NCBI GenBank assembly: GCA_900763875.1
Contig: CAAFLX010000021.1
Location: 62,001-126,000, forward strand
Reading direction: 5' to 3'
Origin: Clostridia bacterium
GTDB taxonomy: Bacteria; Bacillota; Clostridia; Christensenellales; CAG-917
DNA length: 64,000 nucleotides
The translations under genes and the position numbers were made by a program. The notes under the pieces were generated by a model. It had not been told where the DNA came from. It ran no database searches and saw nothing but the letters and a program-made list of their open reading frames with translations. Shown piece by piece: positions 23,511 through 33,182 of this stretch (its first letter is position 1; every line of letters starts with the position of its first letter).

Positions 23511-25001
23511 TCATTTTTCGCGATGCGACCGAACATTAAATCTTTTAATCGTCGATATTAACTTTTTCGACGCATAGTCGGACGGAGCACGCCAAACCCA
23601 ATTTCCTTGTGCAACGGACGGCGTATTCATTCTGCCTTCTTCGTTTCCAAGCAAAAGCCAGTCCTGCAATGGTATCACCGCAAGTTCCGCAATTGAATCA
23701 AACGCCAGTTTAATCATCTTATATGTCGGTTTTAACCCTTTGATGTGCAAACATTCTCTTTTGAATCGTTTTAGCGTATCTCCGTCAAGGTTTTCCGTCC
23801 ACGTACGAGTACAGTCGGCGTCGTGAGAACCTGTATAAACCACGTAATCTTTATTTGCATATAGCCTCGGCAAATATTCGCTGCCCTCGTCAAAAAACGC
23901 AAACTGCAATATTTTCATCCCTGGATATCCGCAATACGCAATCAACTCGCGCACGTCATCGGTCAAAAAACCAAGATCTTCCGCGATTATTTTTGCATTC
24001 GGGACACTTTGATTTATCGCATCGAAAAGTTTTTCTTTGGGGCCTTTTTCCCAGTGTCCGTTGCGAGCGGTTTTCTCGCCGTACGGTATTGCATAATATC
24101 CCGCAAACCCGCGAAAATGGTCTATCCTTACAATGTCAAATAACGACGCACAAATTTTGATGCGCGAGCACCACCACTTGAAGCCTTTCTTCTCCATTTT
24201 CGCATAATCGTAAATCGGATTGCCCCACAATTGTCCATCGGGAGAAAATCCGTCGGGAGGACAGCCTGCAACGAATGTCGGATTCAAGTTCTCGTCAAGA
24301 AGATACTCGTCTGTGTTGCTCCACACGTCAACCGAATCATATGCAACGTAAATCGGTATATCGCCTATAATCTTTATGCCTTTCGAGTGTGCGTAAACGC
24401 ACACCTTTGTCCACTGGGAGAAGAACTCGTATTGAACGAATCTCCAAAAATCCATTCTCGAAGAAAACTCCTCTCTGCACCGGATAGCATTTTTGTAAAT
24501 TCTATACTCCTCCGACCACGACGACCACGGCGCATAATTAAATTCTTCTTTGAGGGAAAAGAACAGCGCATAATCGTCAAGCCACCAGGAATTAGAATTG
24601 CAAAATCTCGCAAAAGCGGCATTTTTCTTAAAGTTGGAGTACGCTTTTTTCAAAACGTTTATGCGCGTTTCAAACAATCTCCCGTAATTCACTCGCTCGT
24701 AGCAATCTTTTTGTGATTCCAAATCGGTGTCCGAGAGCAAACCCGCGCTTTTCAACTCATCCAAATCCACAAAATACGGATTTCCCGCAAAAGATGACGG
24801 CGACTGATACGGGCTGTCGCCGTAGGCAGTCGGATTGAGCGGCAAAACCTGCCAACACTTCGTTTCGGTTTTGTCCATAAAGTCAATCCAATCATAACAC
24901 GGCTTGCCAAAAGAGCCTATACCGTACTCGGATGGCAAACTGCTAACTGCCATAAGCAATCCGCTTTTGTGCGAAAAACCGAATTTTTTATTTACCGCCA
25001 T
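23511..25001 (-). CDS. malQ: 4-alpha-glucanotransferase (GH77, amylomaltase)
   Basis: MalQ disproportionates maltodextrins in the cytoplasm, releasing glucose and longer dextrins. The 496-residue product has the GH77 hallmarks: SGLLMAVSSLPSEYGIGSFG, YGDSPYQSPSSFAGNPYFVDL, GDIPIYVAYDSVDVW, nucleophile region IVRIDHFRGFAGYY, acid/base IIAEDLGFLTDDV and YTGSHDADCTRTW (usually HDN). The replacement of the usual asparagine after HD by alanine is a small departure. It is the last gene of the maltodextrin operon, 27 bases after malK. Confidence 0.95.
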   Translation of the reverse strand: MAVNKKFGFSHKSGLLMAVSSLPSEYGIGSFGKPCYDWIDFMDKTETKCWQVLPLNPTAYGDSPYQSPSSFAGNPYFVDLDELKSAGLLSDTDLESQKDCYERVNYGRLFETRINVLKKAYSNFKKNAAFARFCNSNSWWLDDYALFFSLKEEFNYAPWSSWSEEYRIYKNAIRCREEFSSRMDFWRFVQYEFFSQWTKVCVYAHSKGIKIIGDIPIYVAYDSVDVWSNTDEYLLDENLNPTFVAGCPPDGFSPDGQLWGNPIYDYAKMEKKGFKWWCSRIKICASLFDIVRIDHFRGFAGYYAIPYGEKTARNGHWEKGPKEKLFDAINQSVPNAKIIAEDLGFLTDDVRELIAYCGYPGMKILQFAFFDEGSEYLPRLYANKDYVVYTGSHDADCTRTWTENLDGDTLKRFKRECLHIKGLKPTYKMIKLAFDSIAELAVIPLQDWLLLGNEEGRMNTPSVAQGNWVWRAPSDYASKKLISTIKRFNVRSHREK

Positions 25002-25028
25002 ATAACAAACTCCCTATGCCGACTTGCG

Positions 25029-26918
25029 TTATTTCAATCTGATTTGATCCTCGACGTCGAATATAGACATCTTGTCAACGGGCAATACAACGTCAATGCT
25101 TACTTCATTAAAATCATCCCCGACCTTGGCGTATAATACCACTCCGTCTCTCTCGCATTTTGCATATCGTTCGGTACCGTAATCTAAAATCTTTTCGACC
25201 GAAAACGGTATGCCGTCCGTCGCAATTTCAACGTCTTGTGGCGAAAACTCAAAACTCAACGCTTTGCCGATAATCTTCGTTCCGCCGATTCCAACCAACT
25301 TCGACGCAAGTTCTCTTGTACACTCGAACCTATGCCCCATCGTTTCGAACGAAAATTTCGGGATTGCGGCAGACTTAACGATTTCCTTAAACGTTCGCTT
25401 GTCTTTATTCCTTTGACGAAGCATTTTTCCGCTTAGCGTATTGAACGCAGGTATTGCCTCGTGAACAATCTTGTCGCCTGTCGAACACGTAACTTTTTTC
25501 AGGTCGATACCAAGCGTAATCTCTCCGCTCGTTTCTTCGTCAAATAAAGCAAAAATTATCTGACCGCCTGTTTCGACGTAATGCAAATACTTTCCGTTGA
25601 CTTCTTCGACCTTTTTCACCGTTCCGACAACGTCGTTTCCTTTTTCGACAGCATCGACAGGAATGGTCAACTTATAATTTCCGTCTTCCATTGAAAATGC
25701 CGACGGCAATTCTATCCTTGACGAACCGATTTCAACCGTATGATTTTTCACGACAACGCTTATTACGGAGCAATCGGGAATTCTCGGAATCATATTCAAT
25801 TCCGTGTCCGCATCGAAAACTTGCATGTTTTCGATATCAAACGAGATTTCCGTGACGCTTCCGACTTCGAAGCGCGTCATTGTCGGCGCTTTTATAACAA
25901 TTTTGGTCGAGCTTTGCAAGCCGAGTTCTTTGTCAAAGTTCAAATCGCCGAATACTTGGCTTTCGGTTCCCAATTCCTCGATGTGCGAAACCTTGATTTT
26001 TGCCTTTGTCGTATATTTTTCGGCGTCGATAGAGATATGTTCCGCACGCAGTCCCAGCACGACTTTTTTCCCATGGAACACGTCCGCTTGCTTTGCTTTT
26101 GCAAAGAAGTCTTTGGACAACGCGATTTTTAACGGCGCATCGGTAGCGACAAACGATATATCGTCGCCTTCGACATTGATTTCCGCGTTGATGAAATTCA
26201 TTTGAGGCGTTCCTATAAAACCTGCGACAAACACGTTTTGAGGATACTTATATAAATTGGTAGGCGTGTCGATTTGCTGAACGAATCCGTCTTTCATAAC
26301 GACTATTCTCGTGCCCATCGTCATTGCTTCGACCTGATCGTGCGTGACGTAAATAAACGTTGTTTGCAACCTGTGATGCAACGCGCTTATTTCGCTTCTC
26401 ATTGCCGTGCGCAATTTTGCGTCGAGATTTGACAAAGGTTCGTCAAGCAAGAAAACCTTCGGTTCTCTTACAATGGCTCTTCCCAAAGCGACTCTTTGAC
26501 GCTGTCCGCCGCTCATTTCCTTTGGTTTTTTGTCCAGATATTCGGTTATATCCAACGTTTGCGCCGCTTCTCTGACCTTTTGGTCGATTACCGCTTTGGG
26601 CAATTTTCGCAATTTCAGACCGAAAGCCATATTGTCATACACCGTCATATGCGGATACAGCGCATAATTTTGGAAGACCATCGCAATATCTCTGTCCTTC
26701 GGTTCTACGTCGTTTACGAGCGTATCGCCTATATAGAGTTCGCCGGCAGTGATTTCTTCAAGACCGGCTATCATACGAAGCGTGGTTGATTTTCCGCAAC
26801 CCGACGGCCCGACGAATACAATAAATTCCTTGTCTTTAATATCCATCGTGAAGTCGTTTACGGCTTTTGTTCCGTTGGGATAAACTTTGTATATGTGATT
26901 GAGTTTTACGTCTGCCAT
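25029..26918 (-). CDS. malK: Maltodextrin ABC importer ATPase, extended MalK/MsmX type
   Basis: The ATPase that powers the MalFG permease. All catalytic motifs are intact: Walker A GPSGCGKSTTLRMIAG, Q-loop MVFQNYALYPHM, signature MSGGQRQRVALGRAI, Walker B VFLLDEPLSNLDA and switch VTHDQVEAM. At 629 residues it is about 250 longer than usual MalK. After the first regulatory domain (to about residue 385) come further beta-rich TOBE-like segments, and an approximately 80-residue C-terminal part resembling the tail of the degenerate ATPase at 3014. The extension may bind regulators or sugars, but this is inference. It lies ten bases behind malG. Confidence 0.93.
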   Translation of the reverse strand: MADVKLNHIYKVYPNGTKAVNDFTMDIKDKEFIVFVGPSGCGKSTTLRMIAGLEEITAGELYIGDTLVNDVEPKDRDIAMVFQNYALYPHMTVYDNMAFGLKLRKLPKAVIDQKVREAAQTLDITEYLDKKPKEMSGGQRQRVALGRAIVREPKVFLLDEPLSNLDAKLRTAMRSEISALHHRLQTTFIYVTHDQVEAMTMGTRIVVMKDGFVQQIDTPTNLYKYPQNVFVAGFIGTPQMNFINAEINVEGDDISFVATDAPLKIALSKDFFAKAKQADVFHGKKVVLGLRAEHISIDAEKYTTKAKIKVSHIEELGTESQVFGDLNFDKELGLQSSTKIVIKAPTMTRFEVGSVTEISFDIENMQVFDADTELNMIPRIPDCSVISVVVKNHTVEIGSSRIELPSAFSMEDGNYKLTIPVDAVEKGNDVVGTVKKVEEVNGKYLHYVETGGQIIFALFDEETSGEITLGIDLKKVTCSTGDKIVHEAIPAFNTLSGKMLRQRNKDKRTFKEIVKSAAIPKFSFETMGHRFECTRELASKLVGIGGTKIIGKALSFEFSPQDVEIATDGIPFSVEKILDYGTERYAKCERDGVVLYAKVGDDFNEVSIDVVLPVDKMSIFDVEDQIRLK

Positions 26919-26928
26919 AATTACCCTC

Positions 26929-27774
26929 TTATTGTTTGACGGCGCCTGCCGACAAACCGTTTATCATATATTTAATCAAGAAGAAATACAAGATTACAAT
27001 CGGGACGGCAATAAACACCGCGCCTGCCGAAAATCTTGCGAATTCGGTTTCCGGAAGAGACATAAGCCCGACCGCCGCCGTCCACATGTTTTTGTCTTTG
27101 AGAAGAAGCTTCGGAAGGATAAAATCGCTCCACGGCCACGCAAATTGCGTCAAAAGCGTATATACCAAAATCGGTTTTGACAGCGGAAGAGTTACGTTGA
27201 AAAATATCCTCGCATTGCTTGCTCCGTCGATTCTTGCCGCTTCGTAAATCGAATTCGGAATAGTGTCGAAAAAGCCTTTTTGCACCAAATATCCCATAGG
27301 TGCGCCGCCTGCGTATATGAGGGCAAGACCTATATGACTATTGATGAAATTGAATTGCGTCATAAGCAAATACACGGCAACCATTCCCATAAACGACGGG
27401 AACATCCCGAGAATCAGCGCGCCCTTCATCCATGCTTTTCTTCCCCTAAATTGGAAAGACGAGATGACATAAGCCGTTAAAATAACCAAAACAGTACCCA
27501 AAAGGCTACTTATCGTCGCCACAAGCAAAGTATTTGCAAACCACTTCGGATAATCGTACATAACGGTGTCGGCAAACAGTGCCTTAAAAGAATCAAAGGA
27601 ATATTCCGACGGGAAAAAACCGTTGAAACTATATATGCTTCCGCTTGCGGAAAAACAACTCAACACAACCCATAGAATCGGGAATACAAATATTATCGAC
27701 ACCAACAACATAATGGCATACGTAAGCAAAACATTTGCCGTCTTTTTGAGTTTTATACCGGGTTTCTTTCTCAT
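26929..27774 (-). CDS. malG: Maltodextrin ABC permease, MalG type
   Basis: A 281-residue inner-membrane permease with six predicted membrane segments. It carries the EAA loop EAARIDGASNARIFFNVTLP, which contacts the ATPase. The C-terminus (MINGLSAGAVKQ) is typical of MalG. The ATG overlaps the malF stop by four bases, so the two half-channels are translated together. Confidence 0.94.
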   Translation of the reverse strand: MRKKPGIKLKKTANVLLTYAIMLLVSIIFVFPILWVVLSCFSASGSIYSFNGFFPSEYSFDSFKALFADTVMYDYPKWFANTLLVATISSLLGTVLVILTAYVISSFQFRGRKAWMKGALILGMFPSFMGMVAVYLLMTQFNFINSHIGLALIYAGGAPMGYLVQKGFFDTIPNSIYEAARIDGASNARIFFNVTLPLSKPILVYTLLTQFAWPWSDFILPKLLLKDKNMWTAAVGLMSLPETEFARFSAGAVFIAVPIVILYFFLIKYMINGLSAGAVKQ

Positions 27775-29162
27775 TTGAACGTATCCTCCCTCTTGTATGC
27801 CGACGAGCGCATATAAACCAACAGGCTTATTGCCGAAGTGATGATAAACATAATCAGACTTATCGCCGCGCCTATCGAGTAGTAGTTGTTGTCAATCGAC
27901 ATTCTGTACAACCAGTTGATAAGCAAATCCGTGTCGCTCGCAAGGAAATATCCGTCGCTAAGGACATCGCTCCTTAAGAAATAGAACACGCCGAAGTTGT
28001 TGAAGTTGCCCATAAATTGACTGATGAGAACGGGCGTCGTAGAAAAAAGAACGAACGGAAGCGTAATTTTTCTAAACTGCATCCACGCACTTGCCCCGTC
28101 TATTCTTGCCGCCTCATACAAATCGTTATTGATATTGGACAATATACCCGATGCAAGCAACATTATCGACGGAACGGACAGCCATGCGTTTACGAACAAA
28201 CCTATCCCTCTTGCCATCCACTTGGAATTGATACCCAAAAAGTCGATGATTTTGCCGCCGTTTTGGACGATAAGTTGATTTATCGGACCGCCGTTGCTGA
28301 ACATATAATGGAATACAAGTAAGGATATAAATCCCGGCACGGCATAGGCAAGCACGGGGAATGCTCTCCACAACGCCTTTGGTTTTACACATTTTTTGTT
28401 GTAGAGAATCGCAAGCCCGAGTCCTAAAAAATAGTTGATAAACGTCGAAAGAAAAGCCCAGAGCAAGTTCCAACCGAGTATCTTTCCGAAAGACTGCGAC
28501 AATTCACCCAAAGCCACGAGTTTTCTGAAGCTGTCAAGGCTCCAATCCACCAATTCGGGCGGCACGATTTTTCCGCCGTAGTTGGTGAATGCGATCAAAA
28601 TCATAAAAATTATCGGCAAGACATTGAATATCATCACTCCGACAATCGGAATGACGAGTGCCGCCTTATAAAAATTGCGGTTCATCAGCGACGACAAATC
28701 GTCTTTGAACGACGAAACTTTTCCTTTGAAAAGCAAGTCTTCTGCTCCGCGATGAGCGTCTTTTATGTTTGCCACATAGACGATTATGAGCGCAATAAGA
28801 GCAATCCAGGCAAAAATGCCCATAAGCAACATAATCACCGAATCGTCACCCTTTATGCCGAGCCACGGATCTGCTTTTACCGTTCCCAAGGTGAAAAATC
28901 CGAACAAGTCCTTTATCCCACGGAGAGCAAAATAGGTAATGAACCCCACTTCCAACAGAATGTAGACGAGCCCTTTTATATATTGTCCGTTGACAATTTG
29001 TCCGGCACCCATAAAGAACATCGACGCATACGTCGCCCTGCCCGACGTGGCAAAAAACTCTTTTAAGTTCTTTCGGGATTGCTTGGCTTTTTCGGAAACG
29101 TCCCGACGCTGCTTAGCGGCATTCTCTTTTAGGTTTTTATATCTTTCTTTCAAACTTGTCAT
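27771..29162 (-). CDS. malF: Maltodextrin ABC permease, MalF type
   Basis: A 463-residue permease subunit. The N-terminus (residues 1-40) is lysine/arginine-rich and cytoplasmic, followed by two to three extra membrane segments and then the six-segment core. The EAA loop is EAARIDGASAWMQFRKITLP. The extended N-terminal section is usual for MalF compared with MalG. It starts two bases after the binding-protein stop and overlaps malG by four. Confidence 0.94.
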   Translation of the reverse strand: MTSLKERYKNLKENAAKQRRDVSEKAKQSRKNLKEFFATSGRATYASMFFMGAGQIVNGQYIKGLVYILLEVGFITYFALRGIKDLFGFFTLGTVKADPWLGIKGDDSVIMLLMGIFAWIALIALIIVYVANIKDAHRGAEDLLFKGKVSSFKDDLSSLMNRNFYKAALVIPIVGVMIFNVLPIIFMILIAFTNYGGKIVPPELVDWSLDSFRKLVALGELSQSFGKILGWNLLWAFLSTFINYFLGLGLAILYNKKCVKPKALWRAFPVLAYAVPGFISLLVFHYMFSNGGPINQLIVQNGGKIIDFLGINSKWMARGIGLFVNAWLSVPSIMLLASGILSNINNDLYEAARIDGASAWMQFRKITLPFVLFSTTPVLISQFMGNFNNFGVFYFLRSDVLSDGYFLASDTDLLINWLYRMSIDNNYYSIGAAISLIMFIITSAISLLVYMRSSAYKREDTFK

Positions 29163-29164
29163 AG

Positions 29165-30589
29165 TTATGCAAAGGTATGAATAGCCTTGTAAATATTCGC
29201 CGATATTTCTTCGATAACGCTTTGAAGTTTTGCCGTATCGAAGGAACGCTTACCGCATCCGTCGGTTGCTATTTGTTTGAATCCCGATGAAATCGGCGTC
29301 CAGATTTGCTTGACCGCGCTAATGGACGGCATAACCTCCAAAACGCCAGAATCGAGGTTTCTATAGGTGATTTGAGACGCTAAAGACTCTGTTTGTGCAA
29401 TTACGTCGCTTCTTGCGGCAACAACGCCGAGCATATCCGCACGAGCTTTCACCATTTCGTAACCCGTTGCGAATTCGACAAACTTGACAGCCCAATCACG
29501 GTTTTTGGTATAACTGCTCACCGCATATCCGTTCACGCCGCCCATGGTTTGTTGCTCGATCCACAGATCACCGTTTTTGATATCTTGTTGAGTGGTTATA
29601 TCTCCGTCCTTCGGAAGTTTCGGCAGTCCTGTAATAACGAGATTCTCTTTCGCCTTTGCGTCCGCGCTCGCCTGATCGAGTCCCTCTTTTTGATATTGAA
29701 GCGACATCTCTTTCAAGAACTGTGAAGTGATATCCGGAGTGGTTATCGTTGCAAAAATCGTTCCGTTTGCAAGCATGGGCGCGCGACCGTTTGTAAACGA
29801 ATCGTCAATACACTTTTCATCCATGACGCCGGCAAGCTCCCACATAATCTTTGCACCCTTCACCGCATTGCCTTTTGCTATACCTATATCCTTGTCGTCG
29901 GTGTTGTTGTTGCCAAACACGTATGCGCCGTACGAAAGCAAGTAACCGATATTAAAATATTCGTTTCTCAGCTCGATGGCATAACCGAATTTATTGATGT
30001 CCGCTTCGCGAATACCTTTGCTGTATCTGTACATTTCCGTCCAATATTCAACCATGTCCGGCACGTCGTTGCCATTCTTATCCCATTCGGTTTTCCAGTT
30101 GTCGGGAAGCGCGTCCTTGCGATAAAACAGTAACGGTTGTTGAACGTTTACCGGCACTCCGCAATAAACCGTTTTGCCATCGTAATTGTATTTGAAAGCA
30201 TTCCATGCGTTTTGCGGAATTTTATCATAACAATCCATTTGCTCTATATCGAGCGGGATTATATGATGTTTTTCGACATACGACATGAGAATATCGTTTG
30301 CCTGATACAATACGTCTGGTCCGTGACCGTACGGTCCGTCTTTTTCAAGGTCGCTGTATTCGTCCATATTCGCATCGACGGCTTTTACTCCTTCGCTTGC
30401 ATACTTTGCATTGAATGCGTCCAGCAATTCTTTGAGATATCCTTCTTTTTTTGCCGTATCGTTTTCAAGAATACGCAACACGACCTCTTTCTCATCTTTG
30501 TCATTGTTGCACGCGGCAAAGCAAAATGCTACCGTCGTCAGCACCATAACAACGACCAAAAAAATCGTCACGAGTTTTCCCTTTCTCAT
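29165..30589 (-). CDS. malE: Maltodextrin-binding lipoprotein, MalE type
   Basis: A 474-residue extracytoplasmic solute-binding lipoprotein. A basic start (MRKGKLVTIF) leads into a hydrophobic signal and a lipobox ending FCFAAC at about residue 27. The mature part shows the family-1 sugar-binding-protein layout, including a DVLYQANDI segment and a late MGGVNGYAVSSYTKN followed by DWAVKFVEFATG. It captures dextrins for MalFGK. AAGGAG precedes the ATG, which overlaps the neopullulanase stop by four bases. Confidence 0.92.
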   Translation of the reverse strand: MRKGKLVTIFLVVVMVLTTVAFCFAACNNDKDEKEVVLRILENDTAKKEGYLKELLDAFNAKYASEGVKAVDANMDEYSDLEKDGPYGHGPDVLYQANDILMSYVEKHHIIPLDIEQMDCYDKIPQNAWNAFKYNYDGKTVYCGVPVNVQQPLLFYRKDALPDNWKTEWDKNGNDVPDMVEYWTEMYRYSKGIREADINKFGYAIELRNEYFNIGYLLSYGAYVFGNNNTDDKDIGIAKGNAVKGAKIMWELAGVMDEKCIDDSFTNGRAPMLANGTIFATITTPDITSQFLKEMSLQYQKEGLDQASADAKAKENLVITGLPKLPKDGDITTQQDIKNGDLWIEQQTMGGVNGYAVSSYTKNRDWAVKFVEFATGYEMVKARADMLGVVAARSDVIAQTESLASQITYRNLDSGVLEVMPSISAVKQIWTPISSGFKQIATDGCGKRSFDTAKLQSVIEEISANIYKAIHTFA

Positions 30590-32283
30590 AATTTTTCTCC
30601 TTCTATAACAAAGGAATCGGCATTGCCGTCCTTACTGTTATTATATTCTATCAACGGCTTTGCGCCAACCCCCTTTTTTTTGCCTCGGCGCACAATCAAC
30701 CGCAAAACCTGTTCCTCGCTTGCTCGTTCAATAACCAATGCTTCGTTTTGAGAAAAAATCTTTAATTTTCCGCTCTTTATTGCAGGCTGACGTTTCAAAG
30801 CGAGCAATTCTTTGAGCGAGGTTTGAAACCTCTTTATTTCCTCATCTTCTAGTCTTGAAAAATCGAACGTTCTTCTGCAATCGGGATCATATTCGCCTTC
30901 GAGCAAAATATCCGTGCCATAGTACAAATTGAAACTTCCCGGCAAAAATATCAGCGTCGCTATTGCACAAAGCAATCTGTTGCTGTCCTTTTTTATTTGT
31001 GTGTAAAATCTCGCCGTATCGTGACTATCGAGCAAATTGAACATCATATTGTTTGTGACGTCGCTATATCTCATATAAAGCGAATTGAGCTGCCCGGCAA
31101 GTTGCTTTCCGTCTATGCTCTCATCAACCCAAAAATCTATCATGCGCTTTGTGAGCGCATAGTTCATAATGGAATCGAACTGATCTCCTCTCAAAAAACT
31201 CTCGCTGTTATGCCAGTTTTCTCCAATCAACGCCGCGTTCGATTTTTGAGCTTTTACCGCTTCTCTCGCCTTTCTCCAAAAGCCGTGCGAAACCTCGTCG
31301 GACACGTCAAGACGCCACCCGTCCACATCGCATTCCTTCATCCAATATACCATTACGCCAATAAGATAAGTTTGCACTTCCTTATTGCAAGTATTGAGTT
31401 TCGGCATATATTCACAATCTCCGAAGCATGCATAATTAGGCGGATTCTGTTCGACTTTTTCACCGTCTATGACAAACCAATCGAAGTATTTTGATTTTTT
31501 GCCGTATTTTATTACGTCTTTGAACTGCTCAAAATCCCTACTGACGTGGTTAAACACGGCGTCAAGCACGACTTTCAATCCTTTGTCATGAGCATTTGTT
31601 ACCATTTTTTTCAAAGACTCTTTGTTGCCGAAAGACTCATCCACACAATAGAAATCAATTGTGTCGTATTTATGGTTGGAGTTACTTTTGAAAATCGGCG
31701 TAAGGTAAATCGCCGTTGCGCCAAGTCCTTTGATATAGTCCAAATTTTCCGTTATTCCGTCAAGATTGCCCCCGAAAAACGACGTCGGAGTGGGCAAATC
31801 GCACCATTTGGCGTTAATTTTTGATTTAGCGGTATCCGTTTTGCAAAATCTATCCACAAAGATTTGATAAAACACCGCATTGTTCAGCCATTCGACGTTT
31901 TGCATCACGTCGTCGTCATTGATGTATGCAAACTGAAAGCTATTAAAATATGCTAAGTTAAAATTGTATGTGGAAACCAAGCCGTCTTCGCAAAAGTAGT
32001 ACGACTTGTCATTGTTTTCAAAGTAAAATACATACGCAAGCCTTGGATCGTCAAGACAAAGCGTCGTGCCGTAATAATCGAAATTCGCATCGCTTGCAAT
32101 CAGTTCCAATTCTTGTCTAAACTGTTTTTGAGCGATGTGATATTTCGTATTGTACAAAACGGACAGGTTGCGTATCCTTTCGCCTTTTGCAAAGCGAATC
32201 CTCAATCCGACCGTCTTGTTGCCCGTAGCAAAGCAATAATTGCTTTCGGGACGATGGTAAATTGCCTGAATGTTCATTTTCAT
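30586..32283 (-). CDS. Cytoplasmic neopullulanase/alpha-amylase (GH13)
   Basis: A 565-residue GH13 glucan hydrolase without a signal peptide, so it acts on imported dextrins. Residues 1-125 form a CBM34-like N-domain. The catalytic barrel contains VFYQIFVDRFCKTD, VVLDAVFNHV, nucleophile DGWRLDVSDEV, acid/base AALIGENWHN and transition-state aspartate NLLDSHDTARF. A calcium-free neopullulanase or cyclomaltodextrinase type is most likely. It is the first gene of the operon, divergent from the lacI-type gene, with 39 bases between start codons. No clear ribosome site is visible. A second ATG lies two codons in. Confidence 0.92.
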   Translation of the reverse strand: MKMNIQAIYHRPESNYCFATGNKTVGLRIRFAKGERIRNLSVLYNTKYHIAQKQFRQELELIASDANFDYYGTTLCLDDPRLAYVFYFENNDKSYYFCEDGLVSTYNFNLAYFNSFQFAYINDDDVMQNVEWLNNAVFYQIFVDRFCKTDTAKSKINAKWCDLPTPTSFFGGNLDGITENLDYIKGLGATAIYLTPIFKSNSNHKYDTIDFYCVDESFGNKESLKKMVTNAHDKGLKVVLDAVFNHVSRDFEQFKDVIKYGKKSKYFDWFVIDGEKVEQNPPNYACFGDCEYMPKLNTCNKEVQTYLIGVMVYWMKECDVDGWRLDVSDEVSHGFWRKAREAVKAQKSNAALIGENWHNSESFLRGDQFDSIMNYALTKRMIDFWVDESIDGKQLAGQLNSLYMRYSDVTNNMMFNLLDSHDTARFYTQIKKDSNRLLCAIATLIFLPGSFNLYYGTDILLEGEYDPDCRRTFDFSRLEDEEIKRFQTSLKELLALKRQPAIKSGKLKIFSQNEALVIERASEEQVLRLIVRRGKKKGVGAKPLIEYNNSKDGNADSFVIEGEKL

Positions 32284-32284
32284 A

Positions 32285-32313
32285 TTGATTTTTTTCTACT
32301 AAGATTGTATAAT
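32285..32313 (+). promoter_or_regulatory. Promoter of lacI-type gene, nearly leaderless
   Basis: TTGATT, 17 bases and TATAAT, with nine bases to the ATG at 32323. No ribosome site fits in that space. Confidence 0.7.
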
Positions 32314-32321
32314 CCGATTAT
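32309..32321. promoter_or_regulatory. Candidate operator in the divergent maltodextrin promoter
   Basis: Perfect palindrome ATAATC-C-GATTAT overlapping the regulator's -10 box and reaching to its start codon. The position suits autoregulation and control of the divergent neopullulanase operon. Confidence 0.5.
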
Positions 32322-32322
32322 T

Positions 32323-33123
32323 ATGAGCAAGAAAGTCACAATGAGAGATATTGCAAGAGAGACAGGCGTTTCTGTCGCTACCGTGAGTTACGTCCTTAAC
32401 GACAAGGACGATTCGCGCATAAGCGAGGACACAAAACGCAAAATCTGGCAACTCGTCAATCTCTATAATTACCGCATCAACTTCTCGGCAAAATGCCTGA
32501 GCAGTGGCAACACCGACGTCGTAACGATATATATCGGCGACAACGACGCCTCTGCCTACAAAGCCGAAACGATGCTCCTCATCCAAAGACTTTCCGATAA
32601 GCTCGCAAGCGTCGGATATTCCTTGCAGGTTACTTTTGACAAAACCGTCAAGCGTGTCACGAATTGCGATGCAATCATTTGCTACAACACCGACAACTCG
32701 TTTTTCCGTGCGCTTGGCGAGGTAAACTTTTGCCCGCTACTCGCACTCGATACGGTCATTCCGAACGGTGACTTGTTTTATCAAATCACAACCGATTACA
32801 ACGCCGTGGCACAAAAAGCAAACTCCGTTTTCGGCACGGACAACTGGACTGCCGTTGCGTTGAAACCAAACAGCGAAGAATTGAAGGAACGCATGTTGCA
32901 ACAATTGAATCACGTTCAGTTTATAGAAGACGATTCCCCCGTTCCGACAGAGTCACAAAATGTTGTCGTCCTTGGCAGTATGGTGTCGAAGTTTTGTCAA
33001 AAACCCGCTCCTGACGTTTTGACCATAGATTCTCATTCCGATGAAAAGATCGACAAAATCGTGGAGTGTCTTGATGTCGCAATCAATCGAAAAGAATCAC
33101 TTCCTAACGATATACGAATTTGA
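32323..33123 (+). CDS. LacI-family transcriptional regulator
   Basis: The 266-residue product starts MSKKVTMRDIARETGVSVAT, the LacI helix-turn-helix, followed by the hinge region ISEDTKRKIWQLVNLYNYRI. The effector domain is about 70 residues shorter than usual (LacI proteins are commonly 330-340). It retains TIYIGDND, a central DAIICYNTDN and a C-terminal VVVLGSMVSKF / VLTIDSHSDEKIDKIVECL. The open frame extends 70 codons upstream, but only from here does homology begin, nine bases after a TATAAT. By position it most likely represses the maltodextrin operon and the starch-binding lipoprotein gene. Confidence 0.9.
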   Translation: MSKKVTMRDIARETGVSVATVSYVLNDKDDSRISEDTKRKIWQLVNLYNYRINFSAKCLSSGNTDVVTIYIGDNDASAYKAETMLLIQRLSDKLASVGYSLQVTFDKTVKRVTNCDAIICYNTDNSFFRALGEVNFCPLLALDTVIPNGDLFYQITTDYNAVAQKANSVFGTDNWTAVALKPNSEELKERMLQQLNHVQFIEDDSPVPTESQNVVVLGSMVSKFCQKPAPDVLTIDSHSDEKIDKIVECLDVAINRKESLPNDIRI

Positions 33124-33143
33124 TTTTACACCGAAATTAGTTT

Positions 33144-33172
33144 TGCCCCTGCAACAAACCGTCGCAGGGGCA
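33144..33172. terminator. Bidirectional terminator
   Basis: TGCCCCTGC and GCAGGGGCA arms with an 11-base loop between the convergent ends of the lacI-type gene and the lipoprotein gene. Confidence 0.8.
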
Positions 33173-33182
33173 TTTATTATTG

